A stretch of 64,000 nucleotides of DNA from Gillisia sp. Hel1_33_143. GTDB taxonomy: Bacteria > Bacteroidota > Bacteroidia > Flavobacteriales > Flavobacteriaceae. The translations under genes and the position numbers were made by a program. The stretch covers positions 930,001 to 994,000 of the forward strand of contig NZ_LT629737.1 in assembly GCF_900104765.1 (NCBI RefSeq). Reading direction: 5' to 3'. A model generated the notes under the pieces. It saw only the letters and a program-made list of their open reading frames with translations. It had not been told where the DNA came from and did not search any database. Positions 8,539-17,064 of this stretch are shown here, one piece after another. Position 1 is the first letter of the stretch. Each line of letters opens with the position of its first letter.

Positions 8539-10134
8539 CTAGCTTTTAGAAAGCTTTAGGACTGTTCCTGGTTTTAGATTTGTACTGGTTATACTATTCC
8601 AAGCCCTCAAATTCTGTACCGAAACTCCAGGAAACTTATTTGAAATGCTCCAAAGAGAATCGCCATTCTTTACCGTATAAGATTTTGGAGTAGAAGATTG
8701 CTGGGCAACCTGTTGCTTTTTACTAGTATTTGAAACAGATTTTCTAGGATATATTGTAAGGTATTGACCAACTTTCAAATTATTACCTCTAATATTATTC
8801 CAGCTTCTAATGCTAGTTATAGCAACTCCATATTTTTGAGCGATCTTTCCTAGATAATCGCCACTCTTAACTCTATATCTAACTTTATCTTCTGCTTCTA
8901 CAAATCTAGGCAGCTCCTTTTTAGCTTCGGTGATCTCTGTCTTCGCAAAATTATAGATAGCATCTTCATTATTCACAAACACTCCAACACTGGCTCTTGG
9001 CAAGCGTAGCGCATATTTTTCATCTTCCACAAATGGAATGATATTCAACTTGTAACTAGGGTTTAAAAATTCTAACATGTCTTTCTCAACTCCGGTAACA
9101 TTTGAGATCTGATCAAACGTAAGCAGTTGCTTTACATGAAGCGTATCTGTTTCAAAAAAGGCTACATCAGGATTACTAGGTTGAAAATCATGTTCTTTAG
9201 CATATTCAAAAAGATACATTGTAGCCAAGAATGCTGGAACATAACCAGCTGTTTCACGTGGAAGATATGGTCTTAATTTCCAATAGTTGGTAGACCCACC
9301 ACTCCTTCTAATAGCTTTTGAAACATTTCCAGGTCCGGAATTATAAGACGCAAGAACCAAATCCCAATCTCCAAAGGTCTTATAAAGACTAGAAAGGTAT
9401 TTAACAGCCGCTTCTGTAGCCATTATCGGGTCCATACGCTCATCTACATAAGAACTTACATCTAAGCCATGCATCTTTCCTGTAGTAAACATAAATTGCC
9501 ATAAACCAGTTGCTCCCATATGGGATTTTGCTCTTGGGTTTAAAGCAGATTCTACTATGGCTAGGTATTTAATCTCCAAAGGAACATCAAATCTATCCAA
9601 TTGCTGTTCGAACATTGGAAAGTAGTACGTACTTAACGCCATAAGACGTTCCATAGACTTCTTATTTCTTTTTAGATAAGACTTAATAACGCTCTCCAAC
9701 ATTGGATTGTATTCAACGTTAAAAGGTGTTCTGGCATTCAACTTAGCAAGTCTAGCCTTTAAAGTATCTGTTGGAAGATCTTTATAAACAACATCCGAGT
9801 AATCCTGCTTTTGGATCTCACGTTGCATATTTTCAAACAGATCAGAATTTAATAATTCTGATTTCCAAACAGAATCTATTACCGCTGCTTTAGGTAGATC
9901 TTTAAGATTAACAAGATCTGCCTTATTTATCTTAGCACCAATTGGAAGCCTGTTCTTAAATTCTGGATCTGGATTTAATATTTTTATATCACTTGTGTCT
10001 GTTTTCTTAAATACCTGTACTCTAAAATTAGCTTTTTTAGCCTGTGTTTTAGATTGCGGAGTATTCTTTGGTCCTTGCTGTGCCCAGCCACCAAAAAAAG
10101 CAAACATCATTAGGAGTGAGAGTGTTTTTTTCAT
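8539..10134 (-). CDS. Membrane-bound lytic murein transglycosylase, MltD-like, with LysM repeats
   Basis: Cleaves the MurNAc-GlcNAc bond of peptidoglycan with formation of an anhydro product. I take the ATG at 10134 because it begins a clean signal peptide; an upstream ATG at 10155 would add seven residues. The SLT domain holds the catalytic Glu in LAIVESALNPRAKS (about residue 195), followed by GLWQFM and the SYNSGPGN motif. Two LysM modules at the C-terminus (YRVKSGDYLGKIA and YTVKNGDSLWSIS) bind glycan. About 531 residues, as expected for Bacteroidota MltD-like proteins. Confidence 0.92.
   Translation of the reverse strand: MKKTLSLLMMFAFFGGWAQQGPKNTPQSKTQAKKANFRVQVFKKTDTSDIKILNPDPEFKNRLPIGAKINKADLVNLKDLPKAAVIDSVWKSELLNSDLFENMQREIQKQDYSDVVYKDLPTDTLKARLAKLNARTPFNVEYNPMLESVIKSYLKRNKKSMERLMALSTYYFPMFEQQLDRFDVPLEIKYLAIVESALNPRAKSHMGATGLWQFMFTTGKMHGLDVSSYVDERMDPIMATEAAVKYLSSLYKTFGDWDLVLASYNSGPGNVSKAIRRSGGSTNYWKLRPYLPRETAGYVPAFLATMYLFEYAKEHDFQPSNPDVAFFETDTLHVKQLLTFDQISNVTGVEKDMLEFLNPSYKLNIIPFVEDEKYALRLPRASVGVFVNNEDAIYNFAKTEITEAKKELPRFVEAEDKVRYRVKSGDYLGKIAQKYGVAITSIRSWNNIRGNNLKVGQYLTIYPRKSVSNTSKKQQVAQQSSTPKSYTVKNGDSLWSISNKFPGVSVQNLRAWNSITSTNLKPGTVLKLSKS
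9250..9265. other. Degenerate parS-like site inside the transglycosylase gene
   Basis: TGTTTCACGTGGAAGA keeps the CACGTG core and the left half of the classical parS consensus but differs at two positions of the right half. It is coding sequence, so it may be chance. It is recorded because two perfect copies lie 5-7 kb away. Confidence 0.2.
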
Positions 10135-10181
10135 AATCATCACATTATTAAACAAAAACGAACTTTCATCATTTTTCGTGC

Positions 10182-11369
10182 CTACTTATTTAAAATAGCA
10201 TCGATTCCGGGTAATGATTTTCCCTCTAGCATCTCCAACATGGCGCCACCACCCGTAGAAACGTAGCTCATATCATTTTCAAGATTGAATTTTTTAACAG
10301 CAGAAACAGAATCCCCTCCTCCCACTAATGAGAAAGCACCATTTTTTGTAGCCTCTCCAATTGCTTTTCCAATTTGAATGGTTCCATTAGAAAAAGCGTC
10401 CATTTCAAAAACACCAACTGGCCCATTCCAAAGAATGGTTTTGGATTTTAATATTACCTCAGAGAAATTCTTAATGGTTTCTGGTCCAGCATCAAGACCC
10501 ATCCAACCTTCTGGAATATCTTTAGTAGGTCTTACATCTGTCTTAGCGGTTTCAGAAAAACTATCTGCAATTACAGAGTCTACCGGTAAATGAATTTCTA
10601 CACCTTTCTCCTTTGCAGATTTTAATATCTCTAAAGCCAATTCTAATTTATCATCTTCTACTAAAGAATCACCTACATTTCCACCTTGTGCTTTCACAAA
10701 TGTAAAAGCCATTCCACCTCCAACTATAAGATGATCTACTTTTTCAAGAATATTCTCAATAACGGTAATTTTAGACGAAACCTTTGCTCCTCCAAGAATG
10801 GCAGTCACAGGTTTTTCTGCAGATTTTAATACTTTATTTAAACTCTCTATTTCCTTTTGTAATAGGTATCCAAAACATTTATCATCAAAATACTTTGAAA
10901 CAATGGTAGTAGAGGCATGCGCTCTATGAGCGGTTCCGAAAGCATCATTTACATAGATATCTCCTAATTTTGAAAGTTGTTTAGCAAATTCATCATCTCC
11001 ATTGGTTTCCTCTTCATGAAACCTGAGATTTTCTAATAACAATACTTCTCCAGATTGAAGATTTTGAGCTGCAGTCTCTGCTACCTCTCCAACACAATCT
11101 GAAACAAATTTTACTTCTACTCCAATAACTTCAGAAACTTTATCTTTAATGCGCTCTAAAGAAAATTCTGCTTCCTGAGCTTTTGGTCTACCCATATGAG
11201 ACATAAGGATAACGCTTCCGCCATCTTCCAGAATCTTTATGATTGTAGGTTTTGCAGCTTCAATTCTTGTAGCATCATCTACCTCTCCTTCTTTATTGAT
11301 AGGTACATTAAAATCTACTCTAATTAATGCTTTCTTATGTTTAAAATTATAGTCGTCTAGTGTTTTCAT
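10182..11369 (-). CDS. pgk: Phosphoglycerate kinase
   Basis: Glycolytic enzyme making ATP from 1,3-bisphosphoglycerate. The N-terminus has the family signature KALIRVDFNVPI, then ILMSHMGRP; LLLENLRFHEEE and NDAFGTAHRAHAST follow. The C-terminal domain has GGAKVSSKI and the nucleotide loop GGGDSVSAVKKF. I place the start at the ATG at 11369 (MKTLDDYNF); an ATG at 11375 would add two residues. The length of 395 is standard. It is divergent from holB, with a TAnnTTTG promoter element in the short spacer. Confidence 0.97.
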   Translation of the reverse strand: MKTLDDYNFKHKKALIRVDFNVPINKEGEVDDATRIEAAKPTIIKILEDGGSVILMSHMGRPKAQEAEFSLERIKDKVSEVIGVEVKFVSDCVGEVAETAAQNLQSGEVLLLENLRFHEEETNGDDEFAKQLSKLGDIYVNDAFGTAHRAHASTTIVSKYFDDKCFGYLLQKEIESLNKVLKSAEKPVTAILGGAKVSSKITVIENILEKVDHLIVGGGMAFTFVKAQGGNVGDSLVEDDKLELALEILKSAKEKGVEIHLPVDSVIADSFSETAKTDVRPTKDIPEGWMGLDAGPETIKNFSEVILKSKTILWNGPVGVFEMDAFSNGTIQIGKAIGEATKNGAFSLVGGGDSVSAVKKFNLENDMSYVSTGGGAMLEMLEGKSLPGIDAILNK

Positions 11370-11386
11370 GGTCAATGTTTATATCA

Positions 11387-11394
11387 CAAATATA
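11387..11394 (-). promoter_or_regulatory. Candidate -7 element for pgk
   Basis: Reads TATATTTG on the minus strand, matching TAnnTTTG, 17 bases before the pgk start. A second exact match on the plus strand, TATCTTTG at 11430-11437, ends only three bases before the holB ATG, so it is less plausible as a normal promoter. Confidence 0.4.
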
Positions 11395-11440
11395 AATTTT
11401 TCTTAAGATATAAAAGTGCAGATTAATTTTATCTTTGCTC

Positions 11441-12592
11441 ATGCTTTTTTCTGAAGTCCTAGGTTTACCACATATAAAAAATCATCTAACAACCACAGCA
11501 GACAGGGGTAGAATACCTCATGCTCAGCTTTTTGTTGGTAATCATGGTAGTGGTATTCTACCTATGGCTATAGCCTACGCACAGTATATTCTGTGCAATA
11601 ATGTTGGATCAGAAAATTCTGATAATCCTTCTTGTAATTCCAGATTTAAAAATCTTTCTCATCCAGATCTTCACTTTGTTTTTCCTGTAGCTACTAATGA
11701 TAAGATAAAATCTCATCCTGTCTCTAATCATTTTATGGAAGAATGGAGAGCATTCGTAAAAGAATCTCCATATGGTAGTCTATTCGATTGGTATCAGAAA
11801 TTAGGGATAGAAAATAAGCAGGGACAAATAGGGGTAGATGAAGCTTTGGAAATAGTGAAATCTTTATCGCTAAAGTCTTATGAAGGTGGGTTCAAGATCA
11901 TGATCATCTGGATGGCAGACAAGATGAATACGTCTAGCTCTAATAAATTGTTGAAGTTAATTGAAGAGCCACCAGAGAAAACGGTTTTTCTTTTAATAGC
12001 TGAAGATGAAGAGCAGATCATTCAAACCATTAGATCTAGGTGTCAAATATTGCGGTTTCCTCCTATTGCTGAAGCAGTAATTACAGAAAAACTTATTGCT
12101 TCGGAAGGTATGGATGCTCTGGCTGCTAAGAAAATAGCGGTCCAAGCTAACGGAAATTATGCAAACGCCCTGCATCTCATACAGCAAGACTCTTCTGAAG
12201 ATGTTTTTGAAAAGTGGTTCATCACCTGGATCAGAAGTGCATTTAGAGCAAAAGGAAATAAAGCTGCAATACACGATCTTATAGATTGGAGTAATGAATT
12301 GGCTGGTTCTGGAAGAGAAACTCAAAAAAGCTTTTTATTATATTGTCTGGACTTTTTCAGACAAGCGCTTTTAATGAATTATAAAGCAGACGCGCTGGTA
12401 TATATGCAGCCTAAAACTGCAGGATTTAAATTAGAAAAATTTGCTCCTTTTATTCATGGTGCCAACATTATTTCCATTACTCAGGAATTAGATGATGCCT
12501 TATATCATATTGAAAGAAATGGGAATGCAAAAATTGTACTTACAGATCTTTCTATTAAACTAACCAGATTACTTCATACTAAAATTGATTAA
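11441..12592 (+). CDS. holB: DNA polymerase III, delta-prime-like clamp-loader subunit
   Basis: Subunit of the complex that loads the sliding clamp during replication. The AAA+ N-terminal domain starts LFSEVLGLPHIKNHL, has GRIPHAQLFVGNHGSG in the P-loop position, and later SSNKLLKLIEEPPEKTVFLLIAEDEEQIIQTIRSRCQ, which is the delta-prime sensor region. The ATG at 11441 is preferred over an upstream TTG at 11435 because the family begins with MLF. The protein has 383 residues. Its stop overlaps the start region of the DoxX gene, so the two are probably co-transcribed. Confidence 0.9.
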   Translation: MLFSEVLGLPHIKNHLTTTADRGRIPHAQLFVGNHGSGILPMAIAYAQYILCNNVGSENSDNPSCNSRFKNLSHPDLHFVFPVATNDKIKSHPVSNHFMEEWRAFVKESPYGSLFDWYQKLGIENKQGQIGVDEALEIVKSLSLKSYEGGFKIMIIWMADKMNTSSSNKLLKLIEEPPEKTVFLLIAEDEEQIIQTIRSRCQILRFPPIAEAVITEKLIASEGMDALAAKKIAVQANGNYANALHLIQQDSSEDVFEKWFITWIRSAFRAKGNKAAIHDLIDWSNELAGSGRETQKSFLLYCLDFFRQALLMNYKADALVYMQPKTAGFKLEKFAPFIHGANIISITQELDDALYHIERNGNAKIVLTDLSIKLTRLLHTKID

Positions 12593-12602
12593 CTATAAAC
12601 TC

Positions 12603-12998
12603 ATGGAAAACTTTCACGCATACGTAACAGAAATTCTAATTCTAATCTTTGTTTTAATAACGTTCCTTCAATCTGGGATAGATAAGATGGTAGACTGGCA
12701 AGGTAATATAGCTTGGTTAAAAGAACATTTTTCAAAAACGTTCTTGTCTGGTCAGGTACCTGTAATGGTAGGTATCATACTAGTAATAGAAGTTATTACC
12801 GGAATATTATCTATTATAGGGATCGCTCAGATCTTATTATATGGCAATGTAATTATGGGATTATACGCCTGCGTATTGGCTGCCCTAACGCTATTAATGT
12901 TGCTTTTTGGACAACGTGTTGCCAAAGATTATGCAGGGGCATTCACCTTAACAGGATATTTTATAGTTGTGATATTAGGAGTTTATATCATGTCTTAA
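12603..12998 (+). CDS. DoxX family membrane protein
   Basis: A 131-residue inner-membrane protein with four predicted helices (about 8-26, 50-70, 75-98 and 108-130). The first helix is followed by FLQSGIDKMVDWQGN, the usual DoxX/DoxD signature. Roles of DoxX proteins in Bacteroidota are poorly known; some act in redox or thiol metabolism. The start at 12603 is chosen because the frame upstream of it lies within holB. It ends at a strong convergent terminator. Confidence 0.8.
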   Translation: MENFHAYVTEILILIFVLITFLQSGIDKMVDWQGNIAWLKEHFSKTFLSGQVPVMVGIILVIEVITGILSIIGIAQILLYGNVIMGLYACVLAALTLLMLLFGQRVAKDYAGAFTLTGYFIVVILGVYIMS

Positions 12999-13016
12999 TT
13001 CTCAAATTTAAATAAT

Positions 13017-13050
13017 AAAAAAGGCTGCAATTAAAATTGCAGCCTTTTTT
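13017..13050. terminator. Bidirectional rho-independent terminator
   Basis: A perfect 15-bp stem (AAAAAAGGCTGCAAT with its complement) and a four-base loop lie between the convergent DoxX and OmpH-like genes. A- and T-runs flank it on both strands. Confidence 0.92.
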
Positions 13051-13067
13051 ATTTGAGAGCGTAAATA

Positions 13068-13577
13068 CTATTTCTTGTACTCAGCATTAAGTTTTTCTAA
13101 GATCTCTTCTGTGATATCCAACCCATCTTTAGCATACATAATGTTAGCAGATTCATTAGAACCAAAGATATAAGTGTATCCATTATCTTTTCCATAGTCT
13201 TTCACATATCCTTTAACTTTAGAAACGATAGAGTCTATAACAGTATCACTTTCTTCACGTAATTGATTCCCTCTCATTTGCTGTTGTTGCTGAATCATTT
13301 GTTGCTTACGCATTAAAGTTTGTTCAACTTCTTTTCTTTTATCTACAGACATACTATTCATGTTTGACTGGTAATCTTCAACTTCTCTTTGGAAATCTTG
13401 TGCCATAGTATCTAACTCACCTTTAATACTATCAGACTTAGCTGTGAATTCTGCTTCCACCTCTTTCATCTCTTTATACTCCTGAATTAATTTTGAAGTA
13501 TCTACATAAGCTGTTTTCTGTTCATTACAACTTGTAAGTCCGGCTGCCAATAAAACAACCAATAGTAATTTTTTCAT
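13068..13577 (-). CDS. OmpH/Skp-family outer membrane chaperone (lipoprotein form)
   Basis: Periplasmic chaperone of the Skp fold, which holds unfolded outer-membrane proteins. The 169-residue protein has a lipobox LTSC at Cys17, unlike soluble E. coli Skp. It then begins AYVDTSKLIQEYKEMKEVEAEF, the usual OmpH start. The centre (about 40-115) is a glutamine- and glutamate-rich coiled coil forming the tentacle arms, and the C-terminus YTYIFGSNESANIMYAKDGLDIT returns to the body domain. It is a single gene with its own promoter-like box. Confidence 0.9.
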   Translation of the reverse strand: MKKLLLVVLLAAGLTSCNEQKTAYVDTSKLIQEYKEMKEVEAEFTAKSDSIKGELDTMAQDFQREVEDYQSNMNSMSVDKRKEVEQTLMRKQQMIQQQQQMRGNQLREESDTVIDSIVSKVKGYVKDYGKDNGYTYIFGSNESANIMYAKDGLDITEEILEKLNAEYKK

Positions 13578-13600
13578 TCTAGTTTAAATTTAGATTCACG

Positions 13601-13608
13601 CAAAAGTA
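13601..13608 (-). promoter_or_regulatory. Candidate -7 element for the OmpH-like gene
   Basis: Reads TACTTTTG on the minus strand, an exact TAnnTTTG match, 23 bases before the ATG. No clear -33 box is visible. Confidence 0.4.
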
Positions 13609-13805
13609 ATAAAGTAACTCAGTAATAATTGAAAAAAAAATTCGGATTCATGATTATAAGAAAAACTTATAAAAATTATAGAAACCATAAGATTTTACAA
13701 TAAAAATTCGACTCATTAGCTGAGATTTAAGAGATAACAAAATATATTCCTTAATCTTTACCACTGATGGTACGGAAACTCGCTTAAAACGCCTTATTTA
13801 AGATT

Positions 13806-14669
13806 CTAACTCCTTTTTCTGAAGAAATAAGCAATTGAAGAATACTCTGAAGATGATTTTGCTTTTGAATTGGAAATATATCCAATATAGAGTGCTTTTA
13901 AAAAATTGTAATTTCCAGTTTTATATTTCTCTGAAAGTAAGCTTACATAATATGAATCGAAAATTAGTGGTTTGGAATCTGATTGTTTAAATGAAGTTCC
14001 ACTAAATACAGATTTAAAACTATTTCTAGAGAAATGCCATAAATGCCTTGGAACATCATAAGCTGCCCAAAATTCTTTATAATATGATGCATCGTAGCTT
14101 TTATAATTTGGAACTGCAATTATTAAAAGGCCATCTTTTTTTTGGAGCGTCTCTAATTCTATAACCTGCGCTTTAAGATCCGGAACATGTTCAAGTACAT
14201 GCCACATAGTTATAACGTCAAATTTTTCAGATTTAAAATGAGAAGAATCTGCAAAAAGCTTCACTCCTTTTTCCTCAGCTTTTTTTCTTGCTGAAATTTC
14301 TGGTTCAATTCCTTTTACCTTCCATCCATCTAATTTAGCAAGTGCCAAAAAATCTCCGGTGCCTGCTCCAATATCTAAGAGTTTTCCCTTTTGTGGAAAT
14401 TTCTTATTTATCCATTTCAGTTTCTTTTGAAGCATAAATTTCTTTACGCTTTGATAGATCTTATCTTTTAAGCTTGAGGAAGAATCTGTATGAGAGATGT
14501 AAGCTTCACTTCTATAATAATTAGAAAGAACTCGTTTATCTGGCCTTGGGTAGGTAACCAACATTTCAGAATCTTCATCTAAAAGAAGATCAAAATTTTC
14601 CCCACTTACCGTATGATCTTTGCAGGTAAGAATTTTCCTTTGTGATGATAGTAAATATTGCTCCTCCAA
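13806..14669 (-). CDS. Class I SAM-dependent methyltransferase
   Basis: A 287-residue protein with motif I LLDIGAGTGDFLALA at about residues 96-110, then VKGIEPE and ITMWHVLEHVPD, the pattern of Methyltransf_23-type small-molecule or glycan methyltransferases. The N-terminal 60 residues resemble the leader of methyltransferases that act on bactoprenol- or polysaccharide-linked substrates, but no substrate can be assigned. It is the last gene of the DUF4175-ybeY-mnmG run, separated from mnmG by 78 bases that hold a parS-like palindrome. Confidence 0.8.
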   Translation of the reverse strand: MEEQYLLSSQRKILTCKDHTVSGENFDLLLDEDSEMLVTYPRPDKRVLSNYYRSEAYISHTDSSSSLKDKIYQSVKKFMLQKKLKWINKKFPQKGKLLDIGAGTGDFLALAKLDGWKVKGIEPEISARKKAEEKGVKLFADSSHFKSEKFDVITMWHVLEHVPDLKAQVIELETLQKKDGLLIIAVPNYKSYDASYYKEFWAAYDVPRHLWHFSRNSFKSVFSGTSFKQSDSKPLIFDSYYVSLLSEKYKTGNYNFLKALYIGYISNSKAKSSSEYSSIAYFFRKRS

Positions 14670-14723
14670 GATTTTTAAAATATAAGCGTATTTATGTCGT
14701 TAAATATTATCGTTTTTCAAATA

Positions 14724-14737
14724 GTTCCACGTGGAAC
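14724..14737. other. parS-like ParB-binding site 1
   Basis: GTTCCACGTGGAAC is a perfect 14-bp palindrome, identical to the core of known parS variants such as those of Pseudomonas. It sits ten bases past the mnmG stop. A second copy lies 1.9 kb away on the other side of mnmG. Binding by ParB is inferred. Confidence 0.8.
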
Positions 14738-14747
14738 AACGCAAATT

Positions 14748-16616
14748 TTATCTACCCATATAAACCAAAAGAACCGAAATATCGCTAGGACTAACCCCGC
14801 TTATTCGTGAGGCTTGAGATACTGTTATGGGCTGTATCTTATTCAATTTTTCGCGTGCTTCAAAAGACATCGACTTTATATTAGAATAATCGTAATTCAT
14901 AGGAATCTTAATATCTTCTAATCTATGAAGCTTATCTGCATTGTTCTTTTCCTTATCTATATAACCAGAATACTTTACCTGGATTTCTGTTTGTTCCAAC
15001 ATTTCTTCGTTCAATTCATTATTATCAATAAATTCCTGAACTCCCGGAAAAGTTTGCACATCCCGCATGGTAATATTAGGTCGAGAAAAGATCTTAAAGA
15101 TCTTATCATTTTGCTTCATTAATGCAGAATCTTTATCTTCTAAAACTACGTTCGCAATCTCATGATCTACACTGGTATCTTTTAAGAATTCTACAAATTT
15201 TAGAGACTTGTCTTTCTTCTCTTCCATTTTACGCATTCTCTTTTCACTTGCTAATCCAATATTAAAAGACTTTTCAGTCAATCTAAAATCGGCATTATCT
15301 TGCCTTAGCAATGTGCGATATTCTGCTCTTGATGTAAACATTCTATATGGCTCTTCTGTACCCTTTGTAATAAGATCATCTACTAAAACTCCAATATACG
15401 CTTCATCCCTCTTTAAGATAAAAGGATCCTTTTCTTGAACTTTTAGCGCGGCATTCATTCCTGCCATCATTCCTTGGGAAGCAGCTTCTTCATATCCTGT
15501 AGTACCATTAATCTGCCCAGCAAAGTATAAACCGTTTACCAATTTAGTTTCCAGGGTATGCATTAATTGCGTAGGTGGAAAATAATCATATTCTATTGCG
15601 TATCCAGGTCTAAAGAATTTTACATTCTCAAATCCGGCTACAGATTTTAAGGCTTTAAATTGTACGTCTTCTGGTAAAGATGTAGAAAATCCATTCACAT
15701 AAACCTCGCACGTTTTCCAACCTTCCGGTTCAATAAATAGTTGATGTCTATCTCTATCGGCGAATCTATTTATTTTATCTTCTATAGAAGGACAGTAACG
15801 CGGACCTAAGCTTTTAATTCTACCATTAAACATTGGAGAACGATCAAAACCTTCTTTCAAAATCTCATGCACCTCATTTGAGGTATACGTCATATAACAA
15901 GAACGTTGTTTTTGTAATGGCCTTGTGTCATCTAAGTATGAAAATTTAGAAGGAATTTCATCACCTGGTTGTTCCACCATTTTAGAATAATCTAAAGATC
16001 TTCCATCTACTCTAGGAGGAGTTCCAGTTTTCATTCTTCCTGCTTCAAAGCCAAGATTAACTAATTCTTCTGTAATTCCAGTCGCCGCTCTTTCTCCAGA
16101 TCTACCACCACCAAAGTTCTTATCTCCAATATGAATTAATCCATTCAAAAAAGTTCCATTGGTAAGAACTACAGATTTGGCTCTTATTTCTAGCCCTAAA
16201 GAAGTTCTTATCCCTACAACAGTATCTCCTTCCACAATTAAACCCGATACCATTTCTTGATAAAAATCGAGATTTTTTGTTTGTTCTAAACGCAATCTCC
16301 AGTGCTCTGCAAACATCATTCTATCACTCTGCACTCTTGGGCTCCACATTGCCGGACCCTTAGATTTATTAAGCATCTTAAATTGAATTGCACTGGTATC
16401 ACTAACCAATCCACTATATCCTCCAAGAGCATCAATCTCCCGCACAATTTGCCCTTTTGCAATCCCACCCATGGCAGGATTACAGCTCATCTGTGCAATA
16501 TTTTGAAGATTCATTGTAACCAATAAGGTTTTAGAACCTAAGTTAGCGGCAGCAGCGGCAGCTTCACTTCCAGCATGTCCTGCACCAACAACTATAACAT
16601 CATATTCTTCAAACAT
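14748..16616 (-). CDS. mnmG: tRNA uridine-5-carboxymethylaminomethyl modification enzyme MnmG
   Basis: FAD-dependent partner of MnmE that modifies the wobble uridine of several tRNAs. The 622-residue protein has the dinucleotide-binding GAGHAGSEAA at 11-20, the MSCNPAMGGIAKG motif at about 43-55, GTFLNG, and the family signature GPRYCPSIEDK. The C-terminal helical domain ends ITVSQASRISGVSPSDISVLLVYMGR, as usual. It sits 13 bases after ybeY. In many bacteria mnmG (gidA) is close to the replication origin, which fits the parS-like sites on either side. Confidence 0.97.
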   Translation of the reverse strand: MFEEYDVIVVGAGHAGSEAAAAAANLGSKTLLVTMNLQNIAQMSCNPAMGGIAKGQIVREIDALGGYSGLVSDTSAIQFKMLNKSKGPAMWSPRVQSDRMMFAEHWRLRLEQTKNLDFYQEMVSGLIVEGDTVVGIRTSLGLEIRAKSVVLTNGTFLNGLIHIGDKNFGGGRSGERAATGITEELVNLGFEAGRMKTGTPPRVDGRSLDYSKMVEQPGDEIPSKFSYLDDTRPLQKQRSCYMTYTSNEVHEILKEGFDRSPMFNGRIKSLGPRYCPSIEDKINRFADRDRHQLFIEPEGWKTCEVYVNGFSTSLPEDVQFKALKSVAGFENVKFFRPGYAIEYDYFPPTQLMHTLETKLVNGLYFAGQINGTTGYEEAASQGMMAGMNAALKVQEKDPFILKRDEAYIGVLVDDLITKGTEEPYRMFTSRAEYRTLLRQDNADFRLTEKSFNIGLASEKRMRKMEEKKDKSLKFVEFLKDTSVDHEIANVVLEDKDSALMKQNDKIFKIFSRPNITMRDVQTFPGVQEFIDNNELNEEMLEQTEIQVKYSGYIDKEKNNADKLHRLEDIKIPMNYDYSNIKSMSFEAREKLNKIQPITVSQASRISGVSPSDISVLLVYMGR

Positions 16617-16629
16617 AATATCTCTTTCT

Positions 16630-17064
16630 TTATGATTGTTCCACGTGGAACAATTTCATTTTTTCCTCTTCTTTACCACGCATGATCTCTGCCTGAGAAA
16701 CTGTTTTATCCTTATAACCACATAAATGTAGAATACCATGAGACAACACGCGTCTTAATTCTTCGTCGAAATCTACTTGAAAACTTTCAGCATTTTCCTT
16801 AACACGTTCCGTACTAATATAGATATCTGCTTGCAGAATATTTCCCACGCAATAATCAAAAGTTATAATGTCTGTATACGTATCGTGGTCCAAGTATTCC
16901 TGATTGATATTAAGAAGATATTCATCATCACAAAATATATAACTTATTTCTTCTAGCTTCTTATCTTCAGATAAAATTATCCTTTCCAACCAGCTTGAAT
17001 AACGATTATGATCTTCTAAATCAAAATCATTTTCTGAATAAAAATTAATCTTCTCTTGCATCAA
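16630..17064 (-). CDS. ybeY: Endoribonuclease YbeY (rRNA maturation)
   Basis: Metal-dependent RNase for 16S rRNA 3' processing and ribosome quality control. The 144-residue protein has the zinc-site region LSHGILHLCGYKD; the third His of the E. coli HGxLHLxGYDH motif is Lys here, which I believe is usual in Bacteroidota. TYTDIITFDY is the conserved substrate-cleft stretch. The gene overlaps the DUF4175 stop by 20 bases. Its last codons, for L-F-H-V-E-Q, are themselves a parS palindrome, so protein tail and DNA site share the sequence. Confidence 0.93.
   Translation of the reverse strand: MMQEKINFYSENDFDLEDHNRYSSWLERIILSEDKKLEEISYIFCDDEYLLNINQEYLDHDTYTDIITFDYCVGNILQADIYISTERVKENAESFQVDFDEELRRVLSHGILHLCGYKDKTVSQAEIMRGKEEEKMKLFHVEQS
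16635..16654. other. parS-like ParB-binding site 2, inside ybeY
   Basis: ATTGTTCCACGTGGAACAAT is a perfect 20-bp palindrome containing the same 14-bp core as the site at 14724. It encodes the C-terminus of YbeY (F-H-V-E-Q). ParB binding is inferred from the match to known parS sequences. Confidence 0.85.

Noticed and set aside
11430-11437. TATCTTTG directly before holB as a promoter
   Set aside because: It ends three bases before the ATG, which would place the transcription start inside the coding region; kept only as a comment.
12713-13015. A 100-residue frame overlapping the DoxX gene
   Set aside because: It is the shadow of the DoxX coding region in another frame; its translation is rich in Cys, Tyr and Asn with no domain pattern, while the DoxX frame has clear membrane helices.
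13578-13805. Possible small RNA in the spacer between the OmpH-like and methyltransferase genes
   Set aside because: AT-rich sequence without a convincing hairpin-terminator or promoter pair beyond the OmpH promoter box.
16690-16740. Loss of the third metal-binding His in YbeY (GYKDK in place of GYDH)
   Set aside because: I believe this variant is common in Bacteroidota YbeY proteins, so it is not evidence of an inactive enzyme.
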